Below, piece after piece: positions 35,443 to 43,437 of a DNA stretch of 64,000 nt. The translations under genes were made by a program, and so were the position numbers. Location of the stretch: the NCBI RefSeq assembly GCF_900343145.1, contig NZ_LT996886.1, positions 2,480,001 to 2,544,000 of the forward strand. The letters are read 5' to 3'. The first letter of the stretch is position 1, and the number at the start of each line of letters is the position of its first letter. The notes beneath the pieces are model-generated. The model was not told the origin of the DNA. It made no database searches and was given only the letters and a program-made list of their open reading frames with translations. Source of the DNA: Tessaracoccus timonensis. GTDB lineage: Bacteria; Actinomycetota; Actinomycetes; Propionibacteriales; Propionibacteriaceae.

Positions 35443-36066
35443 TCACTCGAACCAGCTGGTATCCCCGGCACCTCGACGAAGCACTTCGGGCTCGCTGCCG
35501 GTCATATCCACCACGGTGGTCGGCTCTATTCCGACGTCGCCGGAGTCGAGCACCACGTCCACCTGATGCTCTAGCAGCTCCTTCACTTCCCACCCCTCGG
35601 TCGGGGGTTGTTCGAGGTCCGGTAGGAGCAGCGTCGAGCTCACCAGCGGAGCACCTAACGCTTCGAGCAACGCCAACGACGTGACGTGGGCCGGAATGCG
35701 CACACCGACGGTCCGCTTCTTCGGGTGCTGCATCATCCTCGGAACCTCGCGCGTGGCCTTCAAGATGAAGGTGTACGGGCCTGGCGTGGCCGCCTTGATG
35801 GCTCGGAACACCCAGTTGTCCATCTCGACGTAGTGGCCCAGCTTGGCGAATTCGTCGACGACGAGCGTGAAGTTGTGCTTGTCGTCGAGGTGCCGAATGG
35901 CTTTGATGCGCTCGATCCCGTCCGCATTACCGAGTATCGTGCCCAGCGCGAAACCCGAATCGGTCGGGTACACGACGAGGCCGCCGTCCTGCAGCACCGT
36001 CGCCACCTGCGCGATGCTGCGCGGCTGCGGGTTCTTCGGGTGCACATCGTAGTAACGAGCCAACAT
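35443..36066 (-). CDS. Sua5/YciO/YrdC-family protein (threonylcarbamoyl-AMP synthase-like)
   Basis: This 207-residue YrdC-domain protein has the N-terminal VATVLQDGGLVVYPTDSGFALG, the IERIKAIRHLDDKHNFTLVV segment, ATPGPYTFIL and KRTVGVRIPAH. The family makes threonylcarbamoyl-AMP for the t6A37 tRNA modification. The KHNFTLV pattern and lack of a C-terminal Sua5 domain place it nearer YciO, whose activity is weaker and whose role is debated. Its start overlaps the aldo/keto reductase stop (TGATG), so the two are translated together. Confidence 0.85.
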   Translation of the reverse strand: MLARYYDVHPKNPQPRSIAQVATVLQDGGLVVYPTDSGFALGTILGNADGIERIKAIRHLDDKHNFTLVVDEFAKLGHYVEMDNWVFRAIKAATPGPYTFILKATREVPRMMQHPKKRTVGVRIPAHVTSLALLEALGAPLVSSTLLLPDLEQPPTEGWEVKELLEHQVDVVLDSGDVGIEPTTVVDMTGSEPEVLRRGAGDTSWFE

Positions 36067-36932
36067 CAGAACACCTCAGCCGTAATCGCTTCGAGCACCT
36101 CTGCAGGCAATGTGTCGTGCAGGGCGGCTGCGGAGTCGGTAATGGATGCGACGCGTGATGCGCCGGGGATAGGAATGATGTGCTCTCCCAGCGACATCTC
36201 CCAGGCGAGCGTGACTCGCTGTGGGCTGATGCCCAACTGCTGCGAGGCGCTGCGAATTGACGGGAAGCGCTGATCGAGCCGCTTTGCGCCGCCTCCGGTG
36301 CCACCCAGCGGTGAGAACGGAACGAATGCGATACCTTCACGGGCGCACAGTTCCATCTCTGGCTTGCTCGTGTGATGGAACCAGGGCGAGAACTCGTTTT
36401 GCACCGCGGCGAGCTGTCCGGGACCGAGCACCTCGAGGGCGATCTCGATTTCTTCGACGTTGGCGTTCGAAATGCCCACTTCGGCGGTGAGCCCGTCGGC
36501 CTTCAGCTGCTGCAGCGCGCGAATTGATTCCGCGTAGGTGAGCGACCGGTCAGGACGGTGGAGATACAACAAGTCGAGCTGTTCCACGCCGAGGTTGCGG
36601 CATGCAGCCTCAGCGCGGCTGCGCAGGTACTCGAGTGTGCCGCACCTCCCCCACTGTTCTCCCTCAGCACGAGTGATGCCAGCTTTCGTGGCGACGATGA
36701 CGCGCGAGGTGTCACCGTCGTAGGTGCGTAGCCCCTCCGCCACCAGTCGCTCGTTGTGGCCCATTTGATCCCAGCTGGGCGCGTAAATGTCGGCCGTATC
36801 GATCAGGGTGATGCCGGCGTCGAGTGCAGCGTGAATCACCTGTGACGGGTCATCCGACGTTTCGCCAAACGACAACGGCATCGCGCCGTAACCCAATGCA
36901 GAAACCGTGAACTTGCCAAACTTTCGCTCCAT
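36066..36932 (-). CDS. Aldo/keto reductase
   Basis: This 288-residue TIM-barrel NADPH-dependent oxidoreductase has the family signatures LGYGAMPLSFG, ALDAGITLIDTADIYAP (catalytic Asp and Tyr), VATKAG (Lys) and LLYLHRPDRSLTYAES (His), followed by the coenzyme site IIPIPGASR. The tetrad Asp-Tyr-Lys-His is complete. The natural aldehyde or ketone substrate is unknown. It overlaps the YrdC-family gene downstream by one base and is preceded by a TadE-like gene in the same direction. Confidence 0.92.
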   Translation of the reverse strand: MERKFGKFTVSALGYGAMPLSFGETSDDPSQVIHAALDAGITLIDTADIYAPSWDQMGHNERLVAEGLRTYDGDTSRVIVATKAGITRAEGEQWGRCGTLEYLRSRAEAACRNLGVEQLDLLYLHRPDRSLTYAESIRALQQLKADGLTAEVGISNANVEEIEIALEVLGPGQLAAVQNEFSPWFHHTSKPEMELCAREGIAFVPFSPLGGTGGGAKRLDQRFPSIRSASQQLGISPQRVTLAWEMSLGEHIIPIPGASRVASITDSAAALHDTLPAEVLEAITAEVF

Positions 36933-36941
36933 GCACCGAGC

Positions 36942-37361
36942 TTACCGCCCCCGGAACTTGTCGACCGGCGATTCGACATGTGCCCGCACTGTCACCGAGC
37001 CTGGAACGCCCGGCAACACCACGTCCGCCATGGATACCGCACACTCGACGGTGACGCTCACCGTCGCATTGCTGCCAAGCGCAGCACGAAGCCCGGCGGC
37101 GTCTATGTTGACGCGGGTGTGTTCGCAACGCGGCCCTTCTCCCTGAAGCTGCTCATCGACGAGTGCAGCAGCGGACTTGCGAGCGTGTGCGGCGTCGCGG
37201 GCCATGGAGACGGCCCGGGCGGCATTGCCTGCGACCGCATTGAGATCATGCTGAGCCATGACGATGCGTGCGAGGACGACGACGAGCCCGACGAGCAGCA
37301 CGAGCCCAGGGATAATCACGGCGGCTTCTACCGCTGGTGCAAGACCTCGTTGACTGCGCAT
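36942..37361 (-). CDS. TadE/TadG-like pilus-associated protein
   Basis: The 139-residue product starts MRSQRGLAPAVEAAVIIPGL, a TadE-like N-terminal membrane helix with an Ala-rich segment after the Glu typical of pilin-like proteins, followed by a short extracellular domain with two Cys (GPRCEH and TVECAVS). TadE-type proteins are minor pseudopilins of Flp/Tad pili, but no other tad gene is in the window. The longer frame to 37421 lacks the family N-terminus. It lies divergent from the phosphofructokinase gene. Confidence 0.7.
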   Translation of the reverse strand: MRSQRGLAPAVEAAVIIPGLVLLVGLVVVLARIVMAQHDLNAVAGNAARAVSMARDAAHARKSAAALVDEQLQGEGPRCEHTRVNIDAAGLRAALGSNATVSVTVECAVSMADVVLPGVPGSVTVRAHVESPVDKFRGR

Positions 37362-37471
37362 GCGCTCATCATCGCAGGAGATGGGGTGCAACTCGAGTAC
37401 CCATGCGCCAGCTGTGGACAACGTGCAATAAGGTGGGGACGACTCACTGTTCGAACACGAAAGGACTCTTC

Positions 37472-38692
37472 ATGGTCAAGAAGGTCGCCATTCTGACCGC
37501 AGGTGGTTTCGCTCCGTGCCTCTCCTCCGCCATCGGCGGGCTCATCGAGAAGTACACGAAGGTTGCCCCCGAGGTTGAAATCATCGCCTACCGCCACGGC
37601 TACCAGGGCCTCCTCCAGGGCGACTTCCTCGTCGTGAACGACGAAGTGCGCGCCAACGCCGGCCTGCTGCATCGCTATGGCGGCTCCCCCATCGGCAACT
37701 CCCGCGTCAAGCTCACCAACGTGGAAGACCTGGTGAAGCGCGGTCTGGTGCAGGAAGGCGACGATCCGCTCAAGGTGGCGGCCGACCGCCTCGTGGCAGA
37801 CGGCGTCGACGTGCTGCACACCATCGGCGGCGACGACACCAACACCACCGCCGCGGATCTCGCTGCCTACCTTGAGAAGCATGACTACGGCCTCACCGTC
37901 GTCGGTCTGCCGAAGACCATCGACAACGACGTTGTCCCGATCCGCCAGTCGCTGGGCGCATGGACCGCCGCCGAGATGGGCGCGCGGTTCGCCAAGAACA
38001 TCGTCGCGGAGCACAACTCCGGATCCCGCATGCTCATCATCCACGAGGTCATGGGCCGTCACTGCGGCTGGCTCACCGCCGCTACTGCGCAGAAGTACCA
38101 CGAGTGGGTCAACGAGCAGCAGTGGCTGCCGGAAATCGGGCTCTCGAAGGAAGCCTGGGATATTCACGCGGTGTTCGTCCCCGAGGGCCACATCGACATC
38201 GCCAAGGAGGCCGAGCGCCTCAACAAGGTGATGGACGAAGTGGGCAACGTCACCATCTTCCTCTCCGAAGGTGCCGGCCTCGACTCGATCGTCGCGGAAA
38301 TGGAGGCCGCGGGCGAAGAGGTGCCGCGCGACCCCTTCGGCCACGTCAAGCTCGACAAGGTGAACCCGGGCGCCTGGTTCGGTTCCCAGTTCGCCGAGCA
38401 GCTGAAGGCCGAAAAGGTCATGGTGCAGAAGTCGGGCTACTACTCCCGCTCCGCTGCAGCCAACCAGGAAGACCTCGACCTCATCAAGCAGTGCACCGAC
38501 CTCGCCGTCGACTGCGCACTGCGCGGCGAGTCCGGCGTGATCGGGCAAGACGAAGAGAACGGCGACGTGCTCTCCGCCATCGCGTTCGACCGCATCGCCG
38601 GTGGCAAGGCGTTCGATATCAACCAGCAGTGGTACAAGGATCTCCTGGAATCCATCGGTCAGGATTTCCCTGAGGCAGCCACCGCGCACTGA
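37472..38692 (+). CDS. pfp: Pyrophosphate--fructose-6-phosphate 1-phosphotransferase (PPi-PFK)
   Basis: This 406-residue enzyme makes fructose-1,6-bisphosphate reversibly with PPi as phosphoryl donor, so it serves both glycolysis and gluconeogenesis. The start MVKKVAILTAGGFAPCLSS is almost the same as that of the Propionibacterium freudenreichii enzyme. GGDDTNT holds the Asp that in PPi enzymes replaces the ATP-PFK Gly, and PKTIDND and the MGRHCGW substrate motif are present. The ATG at 37472 has an AAAGGAC ribosome binding site; the open frame extends upstream by non-coding sequence. It is followed by a strong terminator and transcribed alone. Confidence 0.96.
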   Translation: MVKKVAILTAGGFAPCLSSAIGGLIEKYTKVAPEVEIIAYRHGYQGLLQGDFLVVNDEVRANAGLLHRYGGSPIGNSRVKLTNVEDLVKRGLVQEGDDPLKVAADRLVADGVDVLHTIGGDDTNTTAADLAAYLEKHDYGLTVVGLPKTIDNDVVPIRQSLGAWTAAEMGARFAKNIVAEHNSGSRMLIIHEVMGRHCGWLTAATAQKYHEWVNEQQWLPEIGLSKEAWDIHAVFVPEGHIDIAKEAERLNKVMDEVGNVTIFLSEGAGLDSIVAEMEAAGEEVPRDPFGHVKLDKVNPGAWFGSQFAEQLKAEKVMVQKSGYYSRSAAANQEDLDLIKQCTDLAVDCALRGESGVIGQDEENGDVLSAIAFDRIAGGKAFDINQQWYKDLLESIGQDFPEAATAH

Positions 38693-38724
38693 CGCTGACA
38701 ACGTTGCGCACATGCGCACAGCAC

Positions 38725-38758
38725 TGAGGGGATGGGCCCATGCGGGCTCATCCCCTCA
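38725..38758. terminator. Terminator after pfp, shared with the convergent yihY-type gene
   Basis: TGAGGGGATGGGCCC (38725-38739) pairs with GGGCTCATCCCCTCA (38744-38758), one G-T wobble, 4-nt loop. Followed by ACGTTT on the plus strand. Confidence 0.85.
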
Positions 38759-38781
38759 ACGTTTCACGAGTGCTTTGATGC

Positions 38782-39900
38782 TCAGCGTCGAATGAGGCGC
38801 GTGATGAGCGCTACGAGCCCGGTAATCAACGCACCCGCGCCGAGGCCCGTCGCGGCACCGGTTACGTAGCCAACGCCCAGCCCGGCCCGCACGCCTCGTT
38901 CGGCGACGTCCTGGCGCACCATGGCTGGCCCTTCGGCGGCATCGTCGGCAAACGCCAAGGCCACCGCGGAACGCGAGGCAGCCATCTCGGATGCGCGAGC
39001 GTGTTCGATGCGGCTGTCCTGGCGTCGACTCGCGTCGGTGCCAATCCACGCAGCCACCATGAGGATCACCGTCGCCAAGAGGTTCATGAGCAACATCATC
39101 ACAATGAGCGATCCGAACACAGCCGCTGCCGCGTTACCCGAGAAGACTCCGATGAGGGTGCCGACGAGCTGCTGCAAGATGGTGATGAGTACGGCGCCGA
39201 TGGTGACGCCGATGAGCCAGGTTTTCCAGCTGGCACGTTCTTTCGGGTCGGGCAGCGTCAGGAATAGGAATGCAACCAGCAACCACGATGCCACCAGCGT
39301 CATTGCGATGGTGGCGAGCCTCATGAGGAAGCCAATGCCGGGCACATCTTCCCAACCGAGCCATTCGACGACGAGCCCCGACGCGCTCGAACCAGCCTGT
39401 GCAACGACGATACCCAGCAGCAAGGTGACGAGCAGGCCGAGGAAGATGGCGATGTTCTGCAAAATGTCGAGGACCGGATTGGGCTTGCGTGCCTCGTCGA
39501 CGGGATTCTCCCGCCACATCATGCGCACGGCTTTCTTGAGGTTACCCACCCACCCTGAGCCGGAGTAGCCGGCAGTCAAGATAGCGACGATTCCGATGCC
39601 CTTCCAGTTGTTGAGGGCTTGGTCGATGGTGGTGGTCAGCGACTGGGCCGCATCACTGGAGCCGGAGAGTGCATCATTGATCTGCTCCTGCACTTGGCCG
39701 AGCAATTCCGGATAGAAGACCGTCAGGATCATGCCCAGCATCGCGAAGGCGAACATCAAGATTGGCACGATGGACAGCACCGAGAAATAGGTGATCGCAC
39801 CGGCAAACTGCGGGCCGAGCCGTGCTCCGAAACGACTATTGGCCGCCATCGCGTGTGCGACTGGCGGCCAGTTCAGAATCTTCTGAATGGTGTTCTTCAC
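38782..39900 (-). CDS. YihY/virulence factor BrkB-family membrane protein
   Basis: This 372-residue integral membrane protein has the family pattern of six membrane segments, with the signature GPQFAGAITYFSVLSIVPILMF near the N-terminus, GYSGSGWVGNLKKAVRMMW in the middle and the closing LIVMMLLMNLLATVILMVAAWI. The last 80 residues form a cytoplasmic tail (GTDASRRQDSRIEHARASEM...) ending in a short hydrophobic run, a common actinobacterial extension. The family's molecular role is not settled; BrkB members have been linked to transport and earlier were misnamed RNase BN. It converges on pfp. Confidence 0.88.
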   Translation of the reverse strand: MKNTIQKILNWPPVAHAMAANSRFGARLGPQFAGAITYFSVLSIVPILMFAFAMLGMILTVFYPELLGQVQEQINDALSGSSDAAQSLTTTIDQALNNWKGIGIVAILTAGYSGSGWVGNLKKAVRMMWRENPVDEARKPNPVLDILQNIAIFLGLLVTLLLGIVVAQAGSSASGLVVEWLGWEDVPGIGFLMRLATIAMTLVASWLLVAFLFLTLPDPKERASWKTWLIGVTIGAVLITILQQLVGTLIGVFSGNAAAAVFGSLIVMMLLMNLLATVILMVAAWIGTDASRRQDSRIEHARASEMAASRSAVALAFADDAAEGPAMVRQDVAERGVRAGLGVGYVTGAATGLGAGALITGLVALITRLIRR

Positions 39901-39911
39901 AGTTGAGGCTC

Positions 39912-40448
39912 CTAGCCTGCCTTAGCTTTACGCCGGGCAGCGAGTTCGTCGCCCGGATGGTCGAGTTGCTGTTCTACAGCGCGTTCCGACGGTAGCGCAA
40001 GGAGGGTTCCTTCGATCTCTTTCCATACGGAGCTCACCGAGATCATGAACATCCCCTGGCCACCTTTGGACAGGTCGAAGAGTTCATTGGCGCTGGTGAC
40101 CTCAAAGACGCTGAAACCGTCACTCACGAGGGTGACCTCAGTGACGTCTTCAACGCCGCGTGAGCGCAGGTGATCGATGGCCACACGGATCTGCTGCAGG
40201 GAGATACCGACGTCGAGGAATCGCTTCACCACACGGAGGAGCAGGATGTCGCGGAAAGAATACAGCCGCTGCGAGCCGGAGCCCTCGGCGCGCCTGATCG
40301 ACGGCACGACGAGCCCCGTGCGCGCCCAGTAATCGAGCTGACGATAGGTGATGCCAGCGACCTTGTGCGCGACAGGACCGCGGAAGCCCTGATCACTGGG
40401 CAGCGGGGAGTAATCCCCGTCGAACAATGTGTCCTGCAGCTCGGCCAC
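39912..40448 (-). CDS. MerR-family regulator (M. tuberculosis Rv1830-type)
   Basis: The GTG at 40448 has an AAGAGGAG ribosome binding site and gives 178 residues. The MerR helix-turn-helix is GPVAHKVAGITYRQLDYWARTGLVVPSIRRA, followed by RLYSFRDILLLRVVKRFLDVGISLQQIR and a C-terminal domain (MFMISVSSVWKEIEGTLLALPSE). The DUF151 gene upstream and the FtsR-like and GarA-like genes identify it as the counterpart of Rv1830, which is linked to cell division control in mycobacteria. It has a separate 166-bp gap upstream, so it may have its own promoter, and is 12 bp from the YihY-type gene. Confidence 0.88.
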   Translation of the reverse strand: MAELQDTLFDGDYSPLPSDQGFRGPVAHKVAGITYRQLDYWARTGLVVPSIRRAEGSGSQRLYSFRDILLLRVVKRFLDVGISLQQIRVAIDHLRSRGVEDVTEVTLVSDGFSVFEVTSANELFDLSKGGQGMFMISVSSVWKEIEGTLLALPSERAVEQQLDHPGDELAARRKAKAG

Positions 40449-40614
40449 GGTCTCCTCTTTCCAATCGCCTGCGTTGAACGCTAGCCGCCCTCGTACCCCA
40501 CACCTACCGGGACACGCCGACGGAATTCCTCGCGCCTGCTTGCGATGGCACACATCCTACCCCGGTTGTGAGTCATGAGCAGGCAAGCTTCCCTTCCCAT
40601 CATCTCAGCGCTGA

Positions 40615-41124
40615 CTACGTGTTTTCTCCGTCTGAGAAGTCGTCGGCGTTGACGGAATCGAGGAAGGCGCGGAACTCGTCGACTTCGTCAGATGGAAGTT
40701 CATCAACCTCAACCCCAACTTGATCCATGAGCGTGAGCGGGCACTGGATGGGCCAGCCGAGTTTCAGGGCCAGGGCAACCGCGTCGCTTGGTCTCGCGTC
40801 GAGGTCGAGGTCGAGCACCCGAACGCGCGCGTGGAACAGGCCCTCTTCCATATGGGTGATAATCACCCGCCCTGCAGCCTCTCCCGCAAACTCGGCGATG
40901 ACATTCGCCAGGAGGTCATGTGTGAGCGGACGTTGCACGTTCGCGTCGTCTGAAAGTTGGAGGGCGATTGCGGCGGCTTCGACGTGCCCAATCCAAATGG
41001 GGAGCAATGTCGTGCCAGTGGGCTCATTGAGCAGGAGCACGGGCGCATCGTCGCCACCCAGCACCCTGATGCCAAGCACCTCGAGGTTCAGCATTTGATG
41101 GTCAAATTGGTTGAAGTCATCCAT
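40615..41124 (-). CDS. DUF151 (bifunctional nuclease-domain) protein
   Basis: This 169-residue protein matches DUF151/BFN: LNLEVLGIRVLGGDDAPVLLL, TTLLPIWIGHVEAAAIALQL and HARVRVLDLDLDARPSDAVALALK. Plant members have DNase and RNase activity; the actinobacterial role (Rv1829-type) is unknown. The C-terminus is acidic (DEVDEFRAFLDSVNADDFSD). The ATG at 41124 overlaps the FtsR-like stop by 8 bp; an ATG at 41136 or 41094 is possible. It belongs to the conserved FHA-MerR-DUF151-MerR set. Confidence 0.88.
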   Translation of the reverse strand: MDDFNQFDHQMLNLEVLGIRVLGGDDAPVLLLNEPTGTTLLPIWIGHVEAAAIALQLSDDANVQRPLTHDLLANVIAEFAGEAAGRVIITHMEEGLFHARVRVLDLDLDARPSDAVALALKLGWPIQCPLTLMDQVGVEVDELPSDEVDEFRAFLDSVNADDFSDGENT

Positions 41125-41809
41125 TGATCTGTCCATGAAGCAATGCGGCGTGGGCTTGCAAGACGACGCGGTAGACGTCGACGACAATCTCGTTGGGGGC
41201 CGACCCACGACGTCGAAATGGCTCGAGCACCTGCTCGACGAGCGCGGCCTCGGCACTGGCGGCTTGCTGGAGCACTTTCATCTGGCGCAGGTCGACGCCG
41301 TAGTGGCTGAGGCGTTTGGCAGCGACGGCGACCGCCACCGCCTCACGTCCATAGCAGGCGGTGCCTCGACGCGGCTCGATCAAGCGCATGCGCTCCAGGT
41401 GAATCAGCGACGCCTCCCCCAGTCCAGACTCTTGCAGTAACTGACGACGGGTAAGCAGCTGACCGCCTTTTTGCCCCGTGCGAGTGTGCGGGCGCGGGGG
41501 GTCGGGCTCGGGCTCCATCTGCTCTTCGGGCTCTTGCGTCACCGTGGCTGGATCTTCTCCGCGATCAAGCGCTTCCAGCTCCTCACGGATCACTTTCAGC
41601 GGCAGATAACGGTCGCGCTGCGCACGCAATACGTAGAGGAGACGGTCGACATCATCCTGGCTGAAACGTCGATAGCCGGAGGGTTGCTGCCGATCCGGTG
41701 AAATGAGGCCCTCAGCCTCGAGGTAACGCAGCTTGGAGACCGAAATATCGGGGAATTCTCCCCGGATCATCTCAAGAACGCGTCCGATGGTGCGCGCCCC
41801 GGAAGCCAT
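41117..41809 (-). CDS. ftsR: FtsR-like MerR-family regulator (Rv1828-type)
   Basis: This 230-residue protein (ATG at 41809, one base after the FHA stop) has an N-terminal MerR-type winged helix (TIGRVLEMIRGEFPDISVSKLRYLEAEGLISP), a linker rich in Glu/Pro (about residues 95-115) and a second helical DNA-binding-like domain (LLTRRQLLQESGLGEASLIHLERMRLIEPRRG). The architecture is that of actinobacterial FtsR/Rv1828, which in Corynebacterium activates ftsZ. Placement after a GarA-like gene and before DUF151 agrees. The symbol is assigned by architecture and synteny. Confidence 0.85.
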   Translation of the reverse strand: MASGARTIGRVLEMIRGEFPDISVSKLRYLEAEGLISPDRQQPSGYRRFSQDDVDRLLYVLRAQRDRYLPLKVIREELEALDRGEDPATVTQEPEEQMEPEPDPPRPHTRTGQKGGQLLTRRQLLQESGLGEASLIHLERMRLIEPRRGTACYGREAVAVAVAAKRLSHYGVDLRQMKVLQQAASAEAALVEQVLEPFRRRGSAPNEIVVDVYRVVLQAHAALLHGQING

Positions 41810-41810
41810 A

Positions 41811-42293
41811 TTAGGCGGCCCCGGAATCACCCAGCACGATCATGGCCCGGTACTTGCCGATTTGGATTTCGTCACCAGCGCGGACTTGTGCCCGTCCGTC
41901 GATCAGGGTGCGGTTGATGTACGTGCCATTCAGACTGCCGAGATCTTCCAAGAACAAGTTTCCGTCGATTCGGATGAACTTGGCGTGATGCCTGGAGACG
42001 GTGATGTCGTCGAGGAAGATATCGGACTCAGGGTGACGCCCAACAGTGGTGATGTCGGCGTCGATGAGGAAACGCGATTCGTCTCCAGTGCCGAGCCGAA
42101 CAACCAGGAGCGCGTTCCCTGGCGCAAGGCCCTTCGCCGCATCGCCTACAGAAGAGGGAGACCCGTAGTCCATTGGCACGTCAATCGCTGCGAACGTCGA
42201 CGTGGTGTCCGTCGAGGGCTCGAGCTGAGCTCCGCAGTGACTGCAGAACCTTGCAGTCTCAGCGCACTCCGTGCCGCACTTGATGCACCTCAT
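41811..42293 (-). CDS. garA: GarA/OdhI-like FHA protein with N-terminal zinc ribbon
   Basis: From the ATG at 42293 (AAAGGGA ribosome binding site) it has 160 residues: a Cys4 zinc-ribbon (MRCIKCG...FCSHCG), a linker with the TDTTSTF phospho-site-like motif, and an FHA domain (TVGRHPESDIFLDDITVSRHHAKF, GSLNGTYIN). In Mycobacterium, GarA phosphorylated in ETTS by PknB/PknG binds and controls 2-oxoglutarate dehydrogenase and glutamate enzymes. Here the motif is DTTS. The extra zinc ribbon is absent from mycobacterial GarA. It begins the FtsR-DUF151 group, 48 bp after a DUF881 gene. Confidence 0.85.
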   Translation of the reverse strand: MRCIKCGTECAETARFCSHCGAQLEPSTDTTSTFAAIDVPMDYGSPSSVGDAAKGLAPGNALLVVRLGTGDESRFLIDADITTVGRHPESDIFLDDITVSRHHAKFIRIDGNLFLEDLGSLNGTYINRTLIDGRAQVRAGDEIQIGKYRAMIVLGDSGAA

Positions 42294-42341
42294 CCCAATC
42301 CCTTTCATCGCGTCGTCATCCCAACCCTATCGCACGCAACC

Positions 42342-43112
42342 TTACCGGGGTCGGGCAAACTCATTTCGACGAGGTTCCACCACCGAATCGATCTTCACCT
42401 CGTCCAATTGGGTGATCTGGACGGTGCCGCCCACGCGTGGACCCTCCACCTGACTGACGAGGCCACCGCGAAACCGAGCACCTGCTTCCAAGGTGACGGG
42501 GTCACCGATGACTTCCAGCGTGAGCGGCAGCGTCAGCGTCTGACCGTCGGCTTGCAGCGCGCCATCGTCGGCGACGGTAAATGCGGTGTCGACGACAATC
42601 CGCAGCGTGTCATTGATCTCGATCACTTCTGCGCCAGCGTCGCGCAGCTCGTCCACGGCGTTCAGCATGAGCTCTGGTGTTATCTTCCCAGCCTTAGCAG
42701 ACATCTCGATGCGGATCCCAGGACCGTGCGCAGGGATGGTGCCGGCGAGAATCTGCAATTGCTCGAGCCGCCGTCGGGCATCCTCGCGAGCAGACTCGGC
42801 CTTGTCAGCACCGCTGAGCAGTTCGTCGCGATTGGACTGTAGTTCCCGCAGCTCGGTTTCGAGCGCGCGGTTCTGGTTCGTGACCGTGTCGAGCAGCTGC
42901 ACGAGGTCTTCCTGGCGCGCCTGGGCAAACTCGGGCTGCGCGTCTTGTGAGCGCACCGTCCACGTCACCATCAGCGCAGTCACAAACAGCACTGCTGCGG
43001 CGATAGCTTGGCCTTTGGAGGGTCGGAGGAAATCTTTGAGCCACGGGCGAGTAGTTGCGGCGCGCCGTGGCGCGTCGGTGCTCTCGTCCGGTTTCGGATC
43101 GGTGTCAGGCAT
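42342..43112 (-). CDS. DUF881 membrane protein (Rv1825-type)
   Basis: This 256-residue protein has a cytoplasmic N-terminus, one membrane segment (GQAIAAAVLFVTALMVTWTV), a coiled coil (about residues 70-120, LLDTVTNQNRALETELRELQSNRDELL) and an extracytoplasmic DUF881 domain (GPGIRIEMSAKAGKITPELMLNAVDELRDAGAEVIEINDTLRIV). Family members are envelope or division-associated; the biochemical role is unknown. It overlaps the Sbp gene upstream by 8 bp, showing operon structure, and is the second DUF881 copy here. Confidence 0.88.
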   Translation of the reverse strand: MPDTDPKPDESTDAPRRAATTRPWLKDFLRPSKGQAIAAAVLFVTALMVTWTVRSQDAQPEFAQARQEDLVQLLDTVTNQNRALETELRELQSNRDELLSGADKAESAREDARRRLEQLQILAGTIPAHGPGIRIEMSAKAGKITPELMLNAVDELRDAGAEVIEINDTLRIVVDTAFTVADDGALQADGQTLTLPLTLEVIGDPVTLEAGARFRGGLVSQVEGPRVGGTVQITQLDEVKIDSVVEPRRNEFARPR

Positions 43113-43437
43113 GGAAAATAGCCCTCCGCACCGCTGCGGCGTTCGTGAAGATACGGATACCGAGCACCACCACGACGCCCGTCGAGAGCTGCGAGCCGAC
43201 GCCGATCTGGTCGCCGATGAACACGATGAGTCCTGCGATGAGCACGTTGGACAGGAAGCTCACCAGAAACACGCGGTCGCTGAATACGCCCTCCAAGTAG
43301 GCGCGCGTGGCGCCCAGGATGGCGTCGAGCGCGGCGACGATCGCGATAGGGAAATAAGGGGTGAGCATCGGTGGCAGCGTTGGCTGCAGCCAGAGCCCCA
43401 CCACAATGCCTGCGGCCAGCCCAAGTATTGCGAACAC
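43105..43437 (-). CDS. sbp: Small basic protein (DUF1290, Sbp-type)
   Basis: This 110-residue protein starts with GTG directly after the DUF881 stop. Three to four membrane segments (ILGLAAGIVVGLWLQPTLPPML, FPIAIVAALDAILGATRAYLEG, FLSNVLIAGLIVFIGDQIGVG, VVVVLGIRIFTNAAAVRRAIF) match the DUF1290 small basic protein found beside DUF881 and division genes in Gram-positive bacteria. Function is unknown but the DUF881-Sbp-DUF881 order is conserved in actinobacteria. Confidence 0.85.
   Translation of the reverse strand: MFAILGLAAGIVVGLWLQPTLPPMLTPYFPIAIVAALDAILGATRAYLEGVFSDRVFLVSFLSNVLIAGLIVFIGDQIGVGSQLSTGVVVVLGIRIFTNAAAVRRAIFHA

Noticed and set aside
36942-37361. A Tad pilus locus
   Set aside because: Only one TadE-like gene is present; no TadA ATPase, TadB/C or Flp pilin gene is in the window.
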